Below, one piece after another: positions 17,370 to 25,654 of a DNA stretch of 64,000 nt. This DNA is from SHVO01 sp041906145 (GTDB taxonomy: Bacteria; Pseudomonadota; Alphaproteobacteria; Rhodospirillales; Rhodospirillaceae): assembly GCA_041906145.1 (NCBI GenBank), contig JAYRJU010000004.1:248001-312000 (forward strand), in the 5' to 3' direction. The notes under the pieces were generated by a model. That model did not search any database and was not told the DNA's origin. It was given only the letters and a program-made list of their open reading frames with translations. The position numbers and the translations under genes were made by a program. Position 1 is the first letter of the stretch, and each line of letters opens with the position of its first letter.

Positions 17370-19079
17370 TTACCCCTTCGCTTTAACTTCTGAATTCGAA
17401 CCAGCCGATGCCCCCAAACTGGGCCGAGGCTCAGGCCGCACGCGCAGGAAAGCCGGGTTCGACACTATGGCCTTCAACAAGGCGGGGAATTTGTAACCAC
17501 CGTTCGCAAAACTCGTCTGGATAGCGGCCAGCGTGGCGGCATCGGCCTGCGACGTCGCACCGCCAGTTGCGTAGCTATACGCTCGCTTGACGAGACAAGA
17601 TGTCAGCGCGGGGTGGTTACGAAGCGCCTCTCCCAACCCGACGACATCACTGAAGCCCTTCCCATCCAAACTTCCGCTCGCGTCGATCAGGCTTCCCTTC
17701 TCCCGCGTGCGGAACTGGCCAGCGCCGTCGAAGTTTTCGAGCGCTAGGCCGGCCGGATCCGTGATGCGGTGGCAGCCGGCACAAACCGGATTTTGGAGGT
17801 GCTGATTTACGCGTTCGCGCTGCGTGCGGATATTGGGGTCCGGATTTTCCAACGCGGAGAAGTCCACGTTCGCCGGCGGGTTGGGAACAGGCTGACAAAG
17901 GAAAATCTCGCGCATGGCTTTACCGCGCAACGTCGGCGAGCTGCGGGCCGGGTGCGAGCGCAGCGCAAGGAAGCTGATATGAGTCAGCAACCCGGCGCGC
18001 GGACTATCGGCGGGAAATTGGTATGGCGACCAGGAGGAAACTGAAACGTCGTAGATGGCCGATAGCGATGGCGAAAGGAACGTTTCCCGCGTCGTAAATA
18101 GATCACGATAGTCGCGTTTTTTGACGATAAGGTGATCGACCACCGTGCGAAGTGTTTGTTCTCGCGCGTCCGCAGCCGTGACGCCGGTGAAATCAGGATA
18201 AGCGTCCGGATCCTTGGCGACCGTGTCGAAGGTATCGAAATGAAACATGTCGTCGAAGAAAGCGCGCACTCCCGTCTCGAGGCGCGAACTCGCGAGCATG
18301 CGGTCTATGGCCTTCACCAGACCTTTCTGCGTGAGCAGTTCTCCTGCCTCCGCCTCACGGAGCAGTTCCTCGTCCGGCGCCGAATTCCACAGAAAGAAGC
18401 TGAGGCGCGATGCTATGGTATAGGTGTCGAAGCGCTCCATGCCGCGGCGGGTGGGATCGGGCTCGACCGTATCTTCGAAATATAGGAAGTGCGGGCTCAT
18501 CAATAGGCTCTCGGTCGCCACGCCCAATCCGGCATAGAAATCCTTAAGCCGTGTCGCGGCGGTGTTCGCAGCCTCCACCGCCTGATCTCGTTCCGTCGAC
18601 GTTAAAGGACGGCGAAACAGCACGCGGCCGACCGACGTCACGTATTTTGCGGCGCAGGGGGCATCGGCCGCTGAAGTATCCGCCGGTTTACAGCGCACCG
18701 TGAAATCGCGGTGTGCGGGGTCCACTAAGCGCGCGGAGATAGTCGCTGCTGCCCGCTGGTATCGCTCCATCTGAGCGCCTGGTACGCCCGCGTCGGCGGC
18801 GCCGACCTGTAACAAACCTTCCGCGCGGCCGAACGGCGCAAAGTTTGTTTCAATCTTGATGTCTTCGCCAAAGGCGTTGGAAAGGACGTTGAGATACTGC
18901 TCCGACGTGAGTAGGCGGAGCCGCTTTGGGGAGCCTGCAGTCGAAACATCGGCATTATGGCTAGCGGAGACGGCCGGTGTGCGCGCGCTATCCGTCTCGC
19001 CGCTACAGCCCGTCAGTGTAAAGGCGATCGAGGCCGCAAGAACCCCGCAGAGAACCAGTCTTTTCTTCAACAGCCTCAC
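17370..19079 (-). CDS. DUF1592/DUF1588-type lipoprotein with haem-c motif (cluster gene 1)
   Basis: A 569-aa predicted lipoprotein (lipobox LTGC, Cys25) of the planctomycete-cytochrome-like multi-domain family. Order of segments: DUF1587-like start (RLLTSEQYLNVLSNAFGEDI), DUF1595-like (SVGRVLFRRPLTSTERDQAV), DUF1592-like (SRLSFFLWNSAPDEELL), DUF1588-like (RAGLLTHISFLALRSHPARS) with one CAGCH c-type haem motif, and DUF1585-like C-terminus (CLVKRAYSYATGG). The haem and the lipid anchor place it in the periplasm, membrane bound. First gene of the cluster; the DUF1552 gene follows after 3 nt. Function unknown; redox chemistry on a polymer has been proposed for relatives by inference only. Confidence 0.92.
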   Translation of the reverse strand: MRLLKKRLVLCGVLAASIAFTLTGCSGETDSARTPAVSASHNADVSTAGSPKRLRLLTSEQYLNVLSNAFGEDIKIETNFAPFGRAEGLLQVGAADAGVPGAQMERYQRAAATISARLVDPAHRDFTVRCKPADTSAADAPCAAKYVTSVGRVLFRRPLTSTERDQAVEAANTAATRLKDFYAGLGVATESLLMSPHFLYFEDTVEPDPTRRGMERFDTYTIASRLSFFLWNSAPDEELLREAEAGELLTQKGLVKAIDRMLASSRLETGVRAFFDDMFHFDTFDTVAKDPDAYPDFTGVTAADAREQTLRTVVDHLIVKKRDYRDLFTTRETFLSPSLSAIYDVSVSSWSPYQFPADSPRAGLLTHISFLALRSHPARSSPTLRGKAMREIFLCQPVPNPPANVDFSALENPDPNIRTQRERVNQHLQNPVCAGCHRITDPAGLALENFDGAGQFRTREKGSLIDASGSLDGKGFSDVVGLGEALRNHPALTSCLVKRAYSYATGGATSQADAATLAAIQTSFANGGYKFPALLKAIVSNPAFLRVRPEPRPSLGASAGSNSEVKAKG

Positions 19080-19218
19080 ATTACCTCCGCACGCAATTTT
19101 AGTTCGTTATCAGATACGGACTTTAGCCCTTACTATCGACGTACCGAAAACTATATACCCGAATGCCCGAGCATCGGGCGAGCCCGGTCGAGCCAGCCCT
19201 CTGATACCGCAACGCAAT

Positions 19219-19244
19219 ACGGCCCGCCTTCGCGGGAGGGCCGT
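19219..19244. terminator. Possible hairpin between cluster and gene fragment
   Basis: ACGGCCC (19219-19225) pairs with GGGCCGT (19238-19244), with further inner pairing. It is 30 bp beyond the stop codon of the truncated gene on the minus strand. No T-run follows, so terminator activity is uncertain. Confidence 0.35.
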
Positions 19245-19274
19245 ACCGTGAAAATCACGTGTTCATTTATCCAA

Positions 19275-19766
19275 CTAGCGGGCGGGGACTTCCACCGACC
19301 CTGCCCCGTTCGCCGCAACCGGCCGCTCGGGATGGATAATAAAAACCCGCACCATCTTCACATCGAGGACGGACGATAGTGATGTATTGCGGCCCGTTAC
19401 AGGATCCGGATGACCGTCCGCGTTGCGGACCAACGCACGATAGAGCGAGGGCAGCGATGTCTTCCCATAGGCGTGGATATGCGTCGAAAAGGAGCGGAGG
19501 GTCTGGCTGTAGAAATTCTCAAGATCAGTATAGCCGCCCAGGAGTCCACTCGCACCGGCGGGAAGCAGCTTCAGACGAACGGGCATATCGCGCATTTCGC
19601 GGTCGGTGGGCAGGCGAAATGTGGCCCACGGACAAATGACATCGACGGGCTCGGTCGTCAGAACGCCATCGACGATCTTACCCTTGAGATGCCGCACGTA
19701 ACGTTTGCCCCAGCGGTTATCGATCACCTGCGTGCCGCCGGGAAGGATATCGCTGCCGTCGGCTTT
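19275..19766 (-). pseudogene. 5'-truncated second copy of the 373-aa exported protein
   Basis: About 160 codons homologous to the C-terminal part of the protein at 13496-14617 (GGTQVIDNRWGKRY against GGTQRLDLRWGKSF; DGHPDPVTGRNT against DGYPDPATGENT). Reading continues upstream of the first Met (19727) as ADGSDILPGGTQ, so the Met is not a real start: the N-terminal half and signal peptide are gone. The break at about 19761-19770 abuts the tail of an IS3 orfA (FFAKEST), with ambiguous shared bases around the TTTTTT run. Identity to the intact copy looks moderate, so the duplication is old or the copies came from different sources. Confidence 0.8.
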
Positions 19767-19783
19767 TTTGCGAAGGAGAGCAC

Positions 19784-20650
19784 GTGAAATTCTCCTTCAT
19801 CGCGAAGCACCGGGGGATCTGGCCGGCGGACTGGTTATGCGGGGCGCTCGGTGTCTCGCGAGGCGGCTTCTATGCGTGGCTGACAAGGCCCCGCAGCGTG
19901 CGCAACCGCACTGACGAAGACCTGGGCGCAAAGGTGCGGGCAAGCTTCTTGGCAAGTGACCGAACATACGGCGCCAGGCGCATCTGGCACGATATGCTTG
20001 CCGAGGGCGTGCCTTGCGGGCTTCACAAGATCGAGCGATTGATGCGGTTGCAAGGGCTCAGATCACGCCCACGCCGCCGTCGCCTACCGTCCGATCAGGG
20101 TGAGCGTCAGACCAGCGCAGTTGCCGCCAACGTGCTCGATCGCGCTTTCGAGGCGTCCATCCCGAACCGCAATTGGATCGCCGACTTCGCCTACATCTGG
20201 ACAGCAGAAGGCTGGCTTTATGCGGCGGCGGTCATCGATCTGTTCTCGCGCCGGGTGGTGGGCTGGTCGATGAGCGCGACCATGACGGCTCAGCTGGTTA
20301 CCGACGCCCTCATCATGGCGATCTGGCGCAGAGGCAGGCCCGACGCCCTCTTGCATCATTCGGATCGCGGCAGTCAGTACACCAGCGAGCAGTTCCAAAG
20401 GCTGATGACAGATCACGGAGTTACTTGCAGTATGAGCCGCTCCGGTAACGTCTGGGACAATGCTGCTATGGAGAGCTTCTTCTCTTCGCTGAAGACCGAG
20501 AGAACAGCGCGCAAGGTGTATCGGACGCGGGACGAGGCCAAGAGCGATGTGTTCGATTACATCGAACGCTTCTACAATCCGAAGCATCGACACTCGACAA
20601 TCGGATATATGAGCCCGATGGAGTTCGAGATGCAGGCAGGATTAGCTTAA
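19784..20650 (+). CDS. IS3-family transposase OrfB
   Basis: A 288-aa DDE transposase subunit with the helper HTH_21-like N-terminus (YGARRIWHDML) and the integrase core. Catalytic residues D134 (WIADFAYI), D194 (HHSDRGSQY) and E230 (NAAMESFF) have the D(35)E spacing of IS3-family enzymes, and the C-terminal STIGYMSPMEFE is typical. The start is a GTG overlapping the orfA stop (GTGA), the arrangement in which OrfAB is normally made by frameshifting. OrfB is intact, but orfA is gone, so DNA binding to the ends is probably lost. Confidence 0.93.
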   Translation: MKFSFIAKHRGIWPADWLCGALGVSRGGFYAWLTRPRSVRNRTDEDLGAKVRASFLASDRTYGARRIWHDMLAEGVPCGLHKIERLMRLQGLRSRPRRRRLPSDQGERQTSAVAANVLDRAFEASIPNRNWIADFAYIWTAEGWLYAAAVIDLFSRRVVGWSMSATMTAQLVTDALIMAIWRRGRPDALLHHSDRGSQYTSEQFQRLMTDHGVTCSMSRSGNVWDNAAMESFFSSLKTERTARKVYRTRDEAKSDVFDYIERFYNPKHRHSTIGYMSPMEFEMQAGLA

Positions 20651-20663
20651 GTAGGCGTCAACC

Positions 20664-20680
20664 AAACCGGCAGCAGGCCA
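20664..20680 (+). repeat. Right terminal inverted repeat of the IS3 element
   Basis: AAACCGGCAGCAGGCCA, 14 bp past the orfB stop and ending in CA as IS3-family ends do. Its reverse complement core GGCCTGCTGCCGGTT forms the left arm of the palindrome at 13143. No matching left repeat is found near 19760. Confidence 0.75.
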
Positions 20681-21150
20681 CCTCGTCAGCACGCCCTTGT
20701 TGGCGAATGTCTTAGCGCAGCTCGGAAGCGAGCGAAGTTGACGCAGATAGCCTTGGCAAGGCGCTGAGGTAAGTCCCAGTCCTTCGTTTTCTCGTATGAG
20801 GCTGGGCAACGCCGAGTAGACGTGCTGGAATTCATGCTCATCGTAGACGCTATAGGCGCTGATCCGCGCAAAGTGTTTTCGGAAACACATGAAAACTGGC
20901 ATCCACCACGTGTACGTACCCGCTCCAAAAATTAATCTGGGCGGGGCGGGGGCGGTAACGAGGGGCCCCGATAAACTCCATGGTGTGTCCCGTTGGGCTC
21001 ACGCCTGGAAAACGCGGCCTGTACAGGCGTTGGATCGCCTGAAATTCGCGTGCATGCATGACTAGACTGTCGCATCGCGCGCCTCATGAAATCGCAACGG
21101 CGGGAAATGTGTTACACTCGCCTCGGACGCGATTGGCCTTGGAAGGCACA
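20681..21150. other. Gene-free stretch beside the IS, likely gene debris
   Basis: About 470 bp. Several short minus-strand frames overlap here (for example the frame around 20680-20900 with YSVYDEHEFQHVYSALPSLI, and frames up to 21059), each interrupted, as expected of a decayed gene. None has a recognisable domain or a good start, so no CDS is called. Confidence 0.5.
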
Positions 21151-21426
21151 ATGGGGATTCGGATAAGTACCTTATTCGCTCTCGGGAGCCTGATAGTTTC
21201 CGTTTCGGCGATTTGGCTGGTGGAATCTCTACGCGCCCGCCCTTTCGAGCACCCGGTCCCCGTCGTTATAGCGCCGGATGGACCCTACAAACTTAAAGCG
21301 ATGCGACCGCTTGCTCCATACGATGCCTTCCGGGTTTTCGAACGGCTACCCGGGGGCAAGCATATCCCGGAGAAAATCACCATCGCACCGGATTCGGAAA
21401 CACCAATTCCTCCCCGCAAACGCTAG
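21151..21426 (+). CDS. Small membrane-anchored hypothetical protein
   Basis: A 91-aa protein starting at an ATG with GGAAGG four bases upstream. One N-terminal hydrophobic helix (about residues 5-23, ISTLFALGSLIVSVSAIWLV) is either an anchor or an uncleaved signal; the remaining part is Pro-rich and basic (PVPVVIAPDGPYKL; ending TPIPPRKR) and probably periplasmic. No family recognised. It lies between the IS debris and the tRNA gene; the good ribosome site is the main support. Confidence 0.5.
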   Translation: MGIRISTLFALGSLIVSVSAIWLVESLRARPFEHPVPVVIAPDGPYKLKAMRPLAPYDAFRVFERLPGGKHIPEKITIAPDSETPIPPRKR

Positions 21427-21487
21427 CCACGTTGCTAGCCATGAGAAAAGACCGCATCGCTAAGAAATCATAACACATTGAATTTAA

Positions 21488-21564
21488 TGGTCGGGGCGGC
21501 GGGATTTGAACCCACGACCACCAGACCCCCAGTCTGGTGCGCTACCAGGCTGCGCTACGCCCCG
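21488..21564 (-). tRNA. tRNA-Pro (anticodon GGG)
   Basis: 77-nt tRNA including an encoded CCA. Acceptor stem CGGGGCG/CGCCCCG, D arm with GCGCAGCCTGGTAGCGC, anticodon arm CCAGA-CTGGGGG-TCTGG giving anticodon GGG, and T arm with GGGTTCAAATCCC. Its 3' end points into the accessory block to the left. It follows the merR-like gene on the same strand by 100 bp. Confidence 0.95.
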
Positions 21565-21663
21565 ACACGGCCAGGAAAGCTTTGAAAGATGGGGGGGCTT
21601 TCCGGCGCGGCGGGACTATAGACAGCAGCGCCCGGCAAAACAACGCCTGTTCTGTTCGAAATT

Positions 21664-22122
21664 TCAGCGCAGTACGGCGCGCAGTTCGTCCCGCATGGCG
21701 GTCAGTTCGCCCAGCAATTGGCGCATGTCGTGGCGCGGCGCGGTATGGACCGTCGCCTCGGAAACGGGGGCCGCCTCAATAGCGGTCGCCGGCGCCGGAG
21801 CAACCGGCTCGCTGATCAGACCCTTGGCGCCGCTTTCGCGGAGCAACTTCTGCACGCCGCGGATGGTCATGCCGTCGGTGTAGAGCAGCGCGCGAATGCG
21901 CTTCAGGAGAACGATGTCTTCCGGCCGGTAATAGCGCCGCCCACCGCCGCGCTTCAGCGGTTTCACTTGCGTGAATTTGGTTTCCCAGAAACGCAGGACA
22001 TGCTGCGGTACATCGAGGTCGTCGGCGACTTCGCTGATGGTGCGGAAAGCCGCGTCGGATTTACCGGTGCGCGCGCCGGAGGTTTCGGAATCTTCTGCAG
22101 GAAAGAGTTCGTCGCTCGCCAC
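21664..22122 (-). CDS. MerR-family transcriptional regulator
   Basis: A 152-aa regulator with a MerR-type winged helix at about residues 27-95 (RTISEVADDLDVPQHVLRFW; GGGRRYYRPEDIVLLKRI) and no Cys metal site. The C-terminal part is an Ala/Pro linker and a short helix rather than a long effector domain. This MerR-like gene next to ihfA is a conserved alphaproteobacterial pairing; targets are not known. It begins 12 nt after ihfA and is probably co-transcribed. Confidence 0.88.
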   Translation of the reverse strand: MASDELFPAEDSETSGARTGKSDAAFRTISEVADDLDVPQHVLRFWETKFTQVKPLKRGGGRRYYRPEDIVLLKRIRALLYTDGMTIRGVQKLLRESGAKGLISEPVAPAPATAIEAAPVSEATVHTAPRHDMRQLLGELTAMRDELRAVLR

Positions 22123-22134
22123 GTGCAGGCGCCG

Positions 22135-22470
22135 TTATTCGGCGGGCGCCGGTGTTGCCTGAGCTTTCGCTTGCGCGGCGTGACCTTGGCGGATGCGCGC
22201 CTTCAGAAGCTGCGACGGACGGAAGACCAGCACTTTACGCGGGAGAATGGGAACTTCCTCGCCGGTCTTCGGATTGCGGCCGATACGCTGGCCTTTTTGC
22301 CGAACGGAGAAGCTTCCGAACGAAGAGATCTTCACGGTTTCATTGCGCAGCAACGCCTGTGTGATCTCGTTCAACACGAGTTCCAGCAGGTCGGCCGATT
22401 CATTCCGCGAGAGGCCAACCTCTTGGTAGATGGCCTCGCTCAACTGTGCGCGGGTAATGGTCTCGCCCAT
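22135..22470 (-). CDS. ihfA: Integration host factor subunit alpha
   Basis: DNA-bending histone-like protein that works with IhfB in transcription and recombination. It has 111 aa: the HU/IHF fold with the beta-arm (RNPKTGEEVPILPRKVLVFRPS) that inserts at the minor groove, and an Ala/Gln-rich C-terminal tail longer than the E. coli protein. Start GETITRAQLSEAIY is the family N-terminus. It lies between fabH (156 bp gap) and the merR-like gene, as in many alphaproteobacteria. Confidence 0.96.
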   Translation of the reverse strand: MGETITRAQLSEAIYQEVGLSRNESADLLELVLNEITQALLRNETVKISSFGSFSVRQKGQRIGRNPKTGEEVPILPRKVLVFRPSQLLKARIRQGHAAQAKAQATPAPAE

Positions 22471-22626
22471 CGATCGCGCTCCTTCATAAGAAAAGGCGTT
22501 AAAACAAGAGGTTAAAGGAGCCCCCTGATTCCGTCAATACAGGTTCTCTATGAGAAACAAGGCTTTAGGGGGAGACTGGCTAAAATCATCACCCAGAGGT
22601 TGAAAACGCCGCGAGATTATAGCCAA

Positions 22627-23601
22627 TTACATGCGGACGAGCGCCGAACCCCAGGTAAAGCCGCCGCCCATCGCCTCAAGAAGCACGAGATTGCCCGGCT
22701 TGATTCGCCCATCGGCGATGCCGGCATGCAGGGCCAAGGGAATCGAGGCCGCAGAGGTATTGGCGTGCTCCTGGACGGTCACGATCACCTTGCTCGGGTC
22801 CATGCCCAGCTTCTGCGCGGTGCTGTCGAGGATGCGTTTATTGGCCTGATGAGGCACCAGCCAGTCGACTTGCTCAATGCTGACATTGTTGGCGGCGAGC
22901 GCTTCACGCACGGCTTCGGCGAGATTGACGACCGCGTGCTTGAAAACTTCCTTACCCTTCATGACCACATGCCCCGTGGTCTGCGTCGAGGAAGGACCGC
23001 CATCGACATACAGCATGTCGTGATGGCGTCCGTCGGAATGCAGATGTGTCGAGAGGATGCCGCGATCGGCGGTCGTACCCTTCCCGTCTTCGGCGGTCAC
23101 CACGATAGCCCCGGCGCCGTCACCGAACAGCACGCAGGTGGTGCGGTCTTTCCAGTCGAGAATACGCGAGAAGGTTTCCGCGCCCACAAGCACGGCGCAT
23201 TTCGCCTGACCCGCCCGGATGAAGTTGTCGACGACGGCAAGACCGTAGACGAAGCCTGAGCACACCGCTTGCATGTCGAACGCTGGCACACCCGGACGGC
23301 CCACTGCGGCCTGCACGCGGGCAGCAGTGGCGGGGAATGTCTGGTCGGGCGTCGCGGTCGCAACGACAAAGAGGTCGACCTCGTGACCTTCTTTCCCAGC
23401 CGCGGCCAGCGCCTGGCGCACGGCAGCGATGGCGAGATCGGAGGTCTTCTGATCGTCGGCGGCGATGTGGCGTTTGCGGATGCCTGAGCGCTCGACAATC
23501 CATTCATCGGACGTATCGACCCGCTCGGCGAGTTCTTGGTTGGTGAGGATCTTTTCCGGAAGATAGGCGCCGACGCCGGCGATCACGGAACGGATAGTCA
23601 T
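22627..23601 (-). CDS. fabH: 3-oxoacyl-ACP synthase III
   Basis: KAS III, which condenses acetyl-CoA with malonyl-ACP to start fatty-acid synthesis. Its 324 aa have catalytic C114 (FDMQAVCSGFVYGL), His in LVPHQANKRI and Asn in EHANTSAASIP. Its ATG overlaps the plsX TGA by 4 bp (ATGA), so translation is coupled. Cytoplasmic. Full length, nothing unusual. Confidence 0.97.
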   Translation of the reverse strand: MTIRSVIAGVGAYLPEKILTNQELAERVDTSDEWIVERSGIRKRHIAADDQKTSDLAIAAVRQALAAAGKEGHEVDLFVVATATPDQTFPATAARVQAAVGRPGVPAFDMQAVCSGFVYGLAVVDNFIRAGQAKCAVLVGAETFSRILDWKDRTTCVLFGDGAGAIVVTAEDGKGTTADRGILSTHLHSDGRHHDMLYVDGGPSSTQTTGHVVMKGKEVFKHAVVNLAEAVREALAANNVSIEQVDWLVPHQANKRILDSTAQKLGMDPSKVIVTVQEHANTSAASIPLALHAGIADGRIKPGNLVLLEAMGGGFTWGSALVRM

Positions 23602-24647
23602 TCGCTGGCCGCCTCGGCCATGACGGCTTCCTGCGCTTCGATATGCGCAAGCTGCTCGGCGATCTTGCTGTTGAGATCGCGCGCGATCATATCCACGGCC
23701 ACACCAATCGCATTGGCGAAACCGATCGAATCCGTTCCGCCATGACTTTTCACGACCACGCCATTCAACCCGACAAACAAGGCACCGTTATAACGGCGCG
23801 GGTCGGTGCGCGCCACCACTTGCGCAATGACGGGCTTCGCGAGAAGCATGCCGATTTGCGCGAGAATCGAGCTTTTGATGGCGTTCTTGAGGAAGGCGGC
23901 GAACATCTTCGCCGTGCCCTCGGCGGTCTTCAGGGCGACGTTACCCGTAAAACCATCGGTGACCACGACATCCACCGTACCCTTGGTGATGTCATCGCCT
24001 TCGATGAAGCCTTTGAATTCCATATCCAGATGAGAGCTGCGCAGGATCTGACTGGCCTCTCGCAGCATATCGGTGCCCTTGGCGTCTTCGCTGCCGATGT
24101 TCAGAAGCCCTACGCTCGGGCGTTCGACACCGAGGATCGCGCGGGCGAAACATTCGCCCATCACCGCGAATTCGACGAGGTTGCGCGCATCGCACTGCGC
24201 ATTCGCGCCGAGATCGAGCATCGTGGTTTCGCCGAGCTTGGTCGGGAACAGGCCGCAGATCGCCGGACGATCGATGCCCGGCAATGGGCGCATGATCAAC
24301 TTGGCCATAGCCATGAGCGCGCCGGTGTTGCCGGCCGAGACGACGCCTGCGGCATCGCCGTTCTTCACGGCCTCGATCGCCTTCCACATGCTGGTCTGGC
24401 GGCCGGAGCGGATGACCTGGCTGGGTTTCGCATCGGCGGCCACGGCCTGGTCGGTGTGGTGCACGGTCGAGCAGGCGGCAAGCGCCGCGTCCGCCTTCAG
24501 GAAAGGCGCGATCTTTGCTTCATCGCCGAAAAATAGGAAACGCGCATCGGGGTAGCGCACACGGGCCAGCCGCGCGCCCTTGACCACGATTTCGGGGGCG
24601 TAATCGCCCCCCATGGCGTCCAGCGAGATTACGAGTGGTGCGCTCAC
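23598..24647 (-). CDS. plsX: Phosphate acyltransferase PlsX
   Basis: Makes acyl-phosphate from acyl-ACP for phospholipid synthesis. It has 349 aa with the family start ISLDAMGGDYAPEIVVKGA, the SAGNTGALMAMAKL motif and VVTDGFTGNVALKTAEG. It stands between rpmF and fabH in the classic rpmF-plsX-fabH order. Peripheral membrane enzyme in other bacteria. Confidence 0.97.
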   Translation of the reverse strand: MSAPLVISLDAMGGDYAPEIVVKGARLARVRYPDARFLFFGDEAKIAPFLKADAALAACSTVHHTDQAVAADAKPSQVIRSGRQTSMWKAIEAVKNGDAAGVVSAGNTGALMAMAKLIMRPLPGIDRPAICGLFPTKLGETTMLDLGANAQCDARNLVEFAVMGECFARAILGVERPSVGLLNIGSEDAKGTDMLREASQILRSSHLDMEFKGFIEGDDITKGTVDVVVTDGFTGNVALKTAEGTAKMFAAFLKNAIKSSILAQIGMLLAKPVIAQVVARTDPRRYNGALFVGLNGVVVKSHGGTDSIGFANAIGVAVDMIARDLNSKIAEQLAHIEAQEAVMAEAASE

Positions 24648-24751
24648 CTAGCCCCCCGAGAGAGTCGCATCACGATGTCGAGCCCTCCCCTTTGGATTGT
24701 CAAAGGCACGGTAAAAGCGCCTCGCGACTGGGAGAGATTATAGGCCGCCGG

Positions 24752-24940
24752 TTAAGCGACAGTCTCGCTCTGCGGAGCGACTTCCCGACCGTCGTAGTGG
24801 CCGCAGGAAACGCACATGTGGTGCGGACGCTTGAGTTCGCCGCAGTTCGGACACTCCTGGCGGGAGGACGACTTGAGCGCGTGGTGCGAACGGCGCATGT
24901 CGCGACGAGACTTGGAGACTTTCTTTTTAGGGACCGCCAT
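24752..24940 (-). CDS. rpmF: Ribosomal protein bL32
   Basis: Large-subunit ribosomal protein L32, 62 aa, basic N-terminus MAVPKKKVSKSRRDMRRSHH. The CPNC and CVSC pairs form the zinc-ribbon version of L32. It follows the yceD gene by 114 bp and precedes plsX, the conserved order. Confidence 0.97.
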   Translation of the reverse strand: MAVPKKKVSKSRRDMRRSHHALKSSSRQECPNCGELKRPHHMCVSCGHYDGREVAPQSETVA

Positions 24941-25054
24941 GGTCGAATCTTTCGTGATGTAAATGCATCGGGACTAGCCAAACCACCGTGGGGCTGCCCG
25001 AAAGCGCGCCTAAATAGCGAAAAAGCTTCGGGGGCGCAAGCACGTAACGCCCGG

Positions 25055-25654
25055 TTAGGTCCCTTTGGGGGGCTCTTTTTTCTTGAGCTGCGCCAGAACC
25101 GCAAATGGGCTCTCTGGTTCGCTTTTTTGCCCCTTCCCCGTCCAAACAGCATCGTCAAAGGCCGCTCCGGGCGCCTTGGGATAGGGTTCCAGGCCGAGGG
25201 CCATGTACTCGACCGCCAGCTCGCCGAGGTCAATAAGCCCGTCCAGGGCCTCCTCAGGGGGGTCTTCCTCCCCCAGCGCAACCAGTTCCTCGTCATCTTC
25301 CTCCGCCTTACCCGCTTTTGCTTTGGAGGCATTCGGGGCGGGCTTAGGGGGAAACGTCGAAAAAGTGACTTCGACCTCTTCCTTTAGAGCGGCCGGAAGG
25401 GGCTTCAATGTAACCACACAGGTCTGCGTGACCGTGGATTCGACGGTGCCGGTCACGCGCACCAGCCCTCCGGCGCGGGGCATCAGTTCAAAAGACGCCG
25501 TCAGCGCACCGACGTCTTGAAGACCGAGGCGGATTGCCACCCGCGCGCGGGCCGCTTCATCGGCCTTGATCGCGTAGTGGCGCCCGGCCACCGGCAACGA
25601 CGTGACATCGACCGGAAAGGAGAATTCGAAGTCGGGATTGGGTGTGATGGTCAC
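25055..25654 (-). CDS. YceD-family protein (DUF177), linked to 23S rRNA/L32
   Basis: A 199-aa DUF177 protein; E. coli YceD is needed for normal large-subunit rRNA accumulation and sits before rpmF, as here. Family features are the GTVESTVTQTCVVTLKPLPA segment with the conserved Cys and the acidic IDLGELAVEYMALGLEPYP. A low-complexity Lys/Ala/Glu loop interrupts it at about residues 107-125. Its ATG overlaps the stop of the upstream chaperone gene by 4 bp. Confidence 0.9.
   Translation of the reverse strand: MTITPNPDFEFSFPVDVTSLPVAGRHYAIKADEAARARVAIRLGLQDVGALTASFELMPRAGGLVRVTGTVESTVTQTCVVTLKPLPAALKEEVEVTFSTFPPKPAPNASKAKAGKAEEDDEELVALGEEDPPEEALDGLIDLGELAVEYMALGLEPYPKAPGAAFDDAVWTGKGQKSEPESPFAVLAQLKKKEPPKGT

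Larger units (their letters stand above)
19763..20680 (+). mobile_element. IS3-family element, left end deleted
   Basis: Contains the last codons of orfA (GFFAKEST, stop at 19785-19787), complete orfB, and the right terminal repeat ending in CA at 20680. The left terminal repeat and nearly all of orfA are missing, so it cannot transpose by itself in the normal way. The left border lies in the truncated exported-protein gene. Exact subgroup is not certain; orfB and frameshift arrangement fit the IS3/IS407-like groups. Confidence 0.85.

Noticed and set aside
20642..21059. Short minus-strand frames beside the IS
   Set aside because: Frames are short, overlap each other and one ends in the IS terminal repeat; treated as debris.
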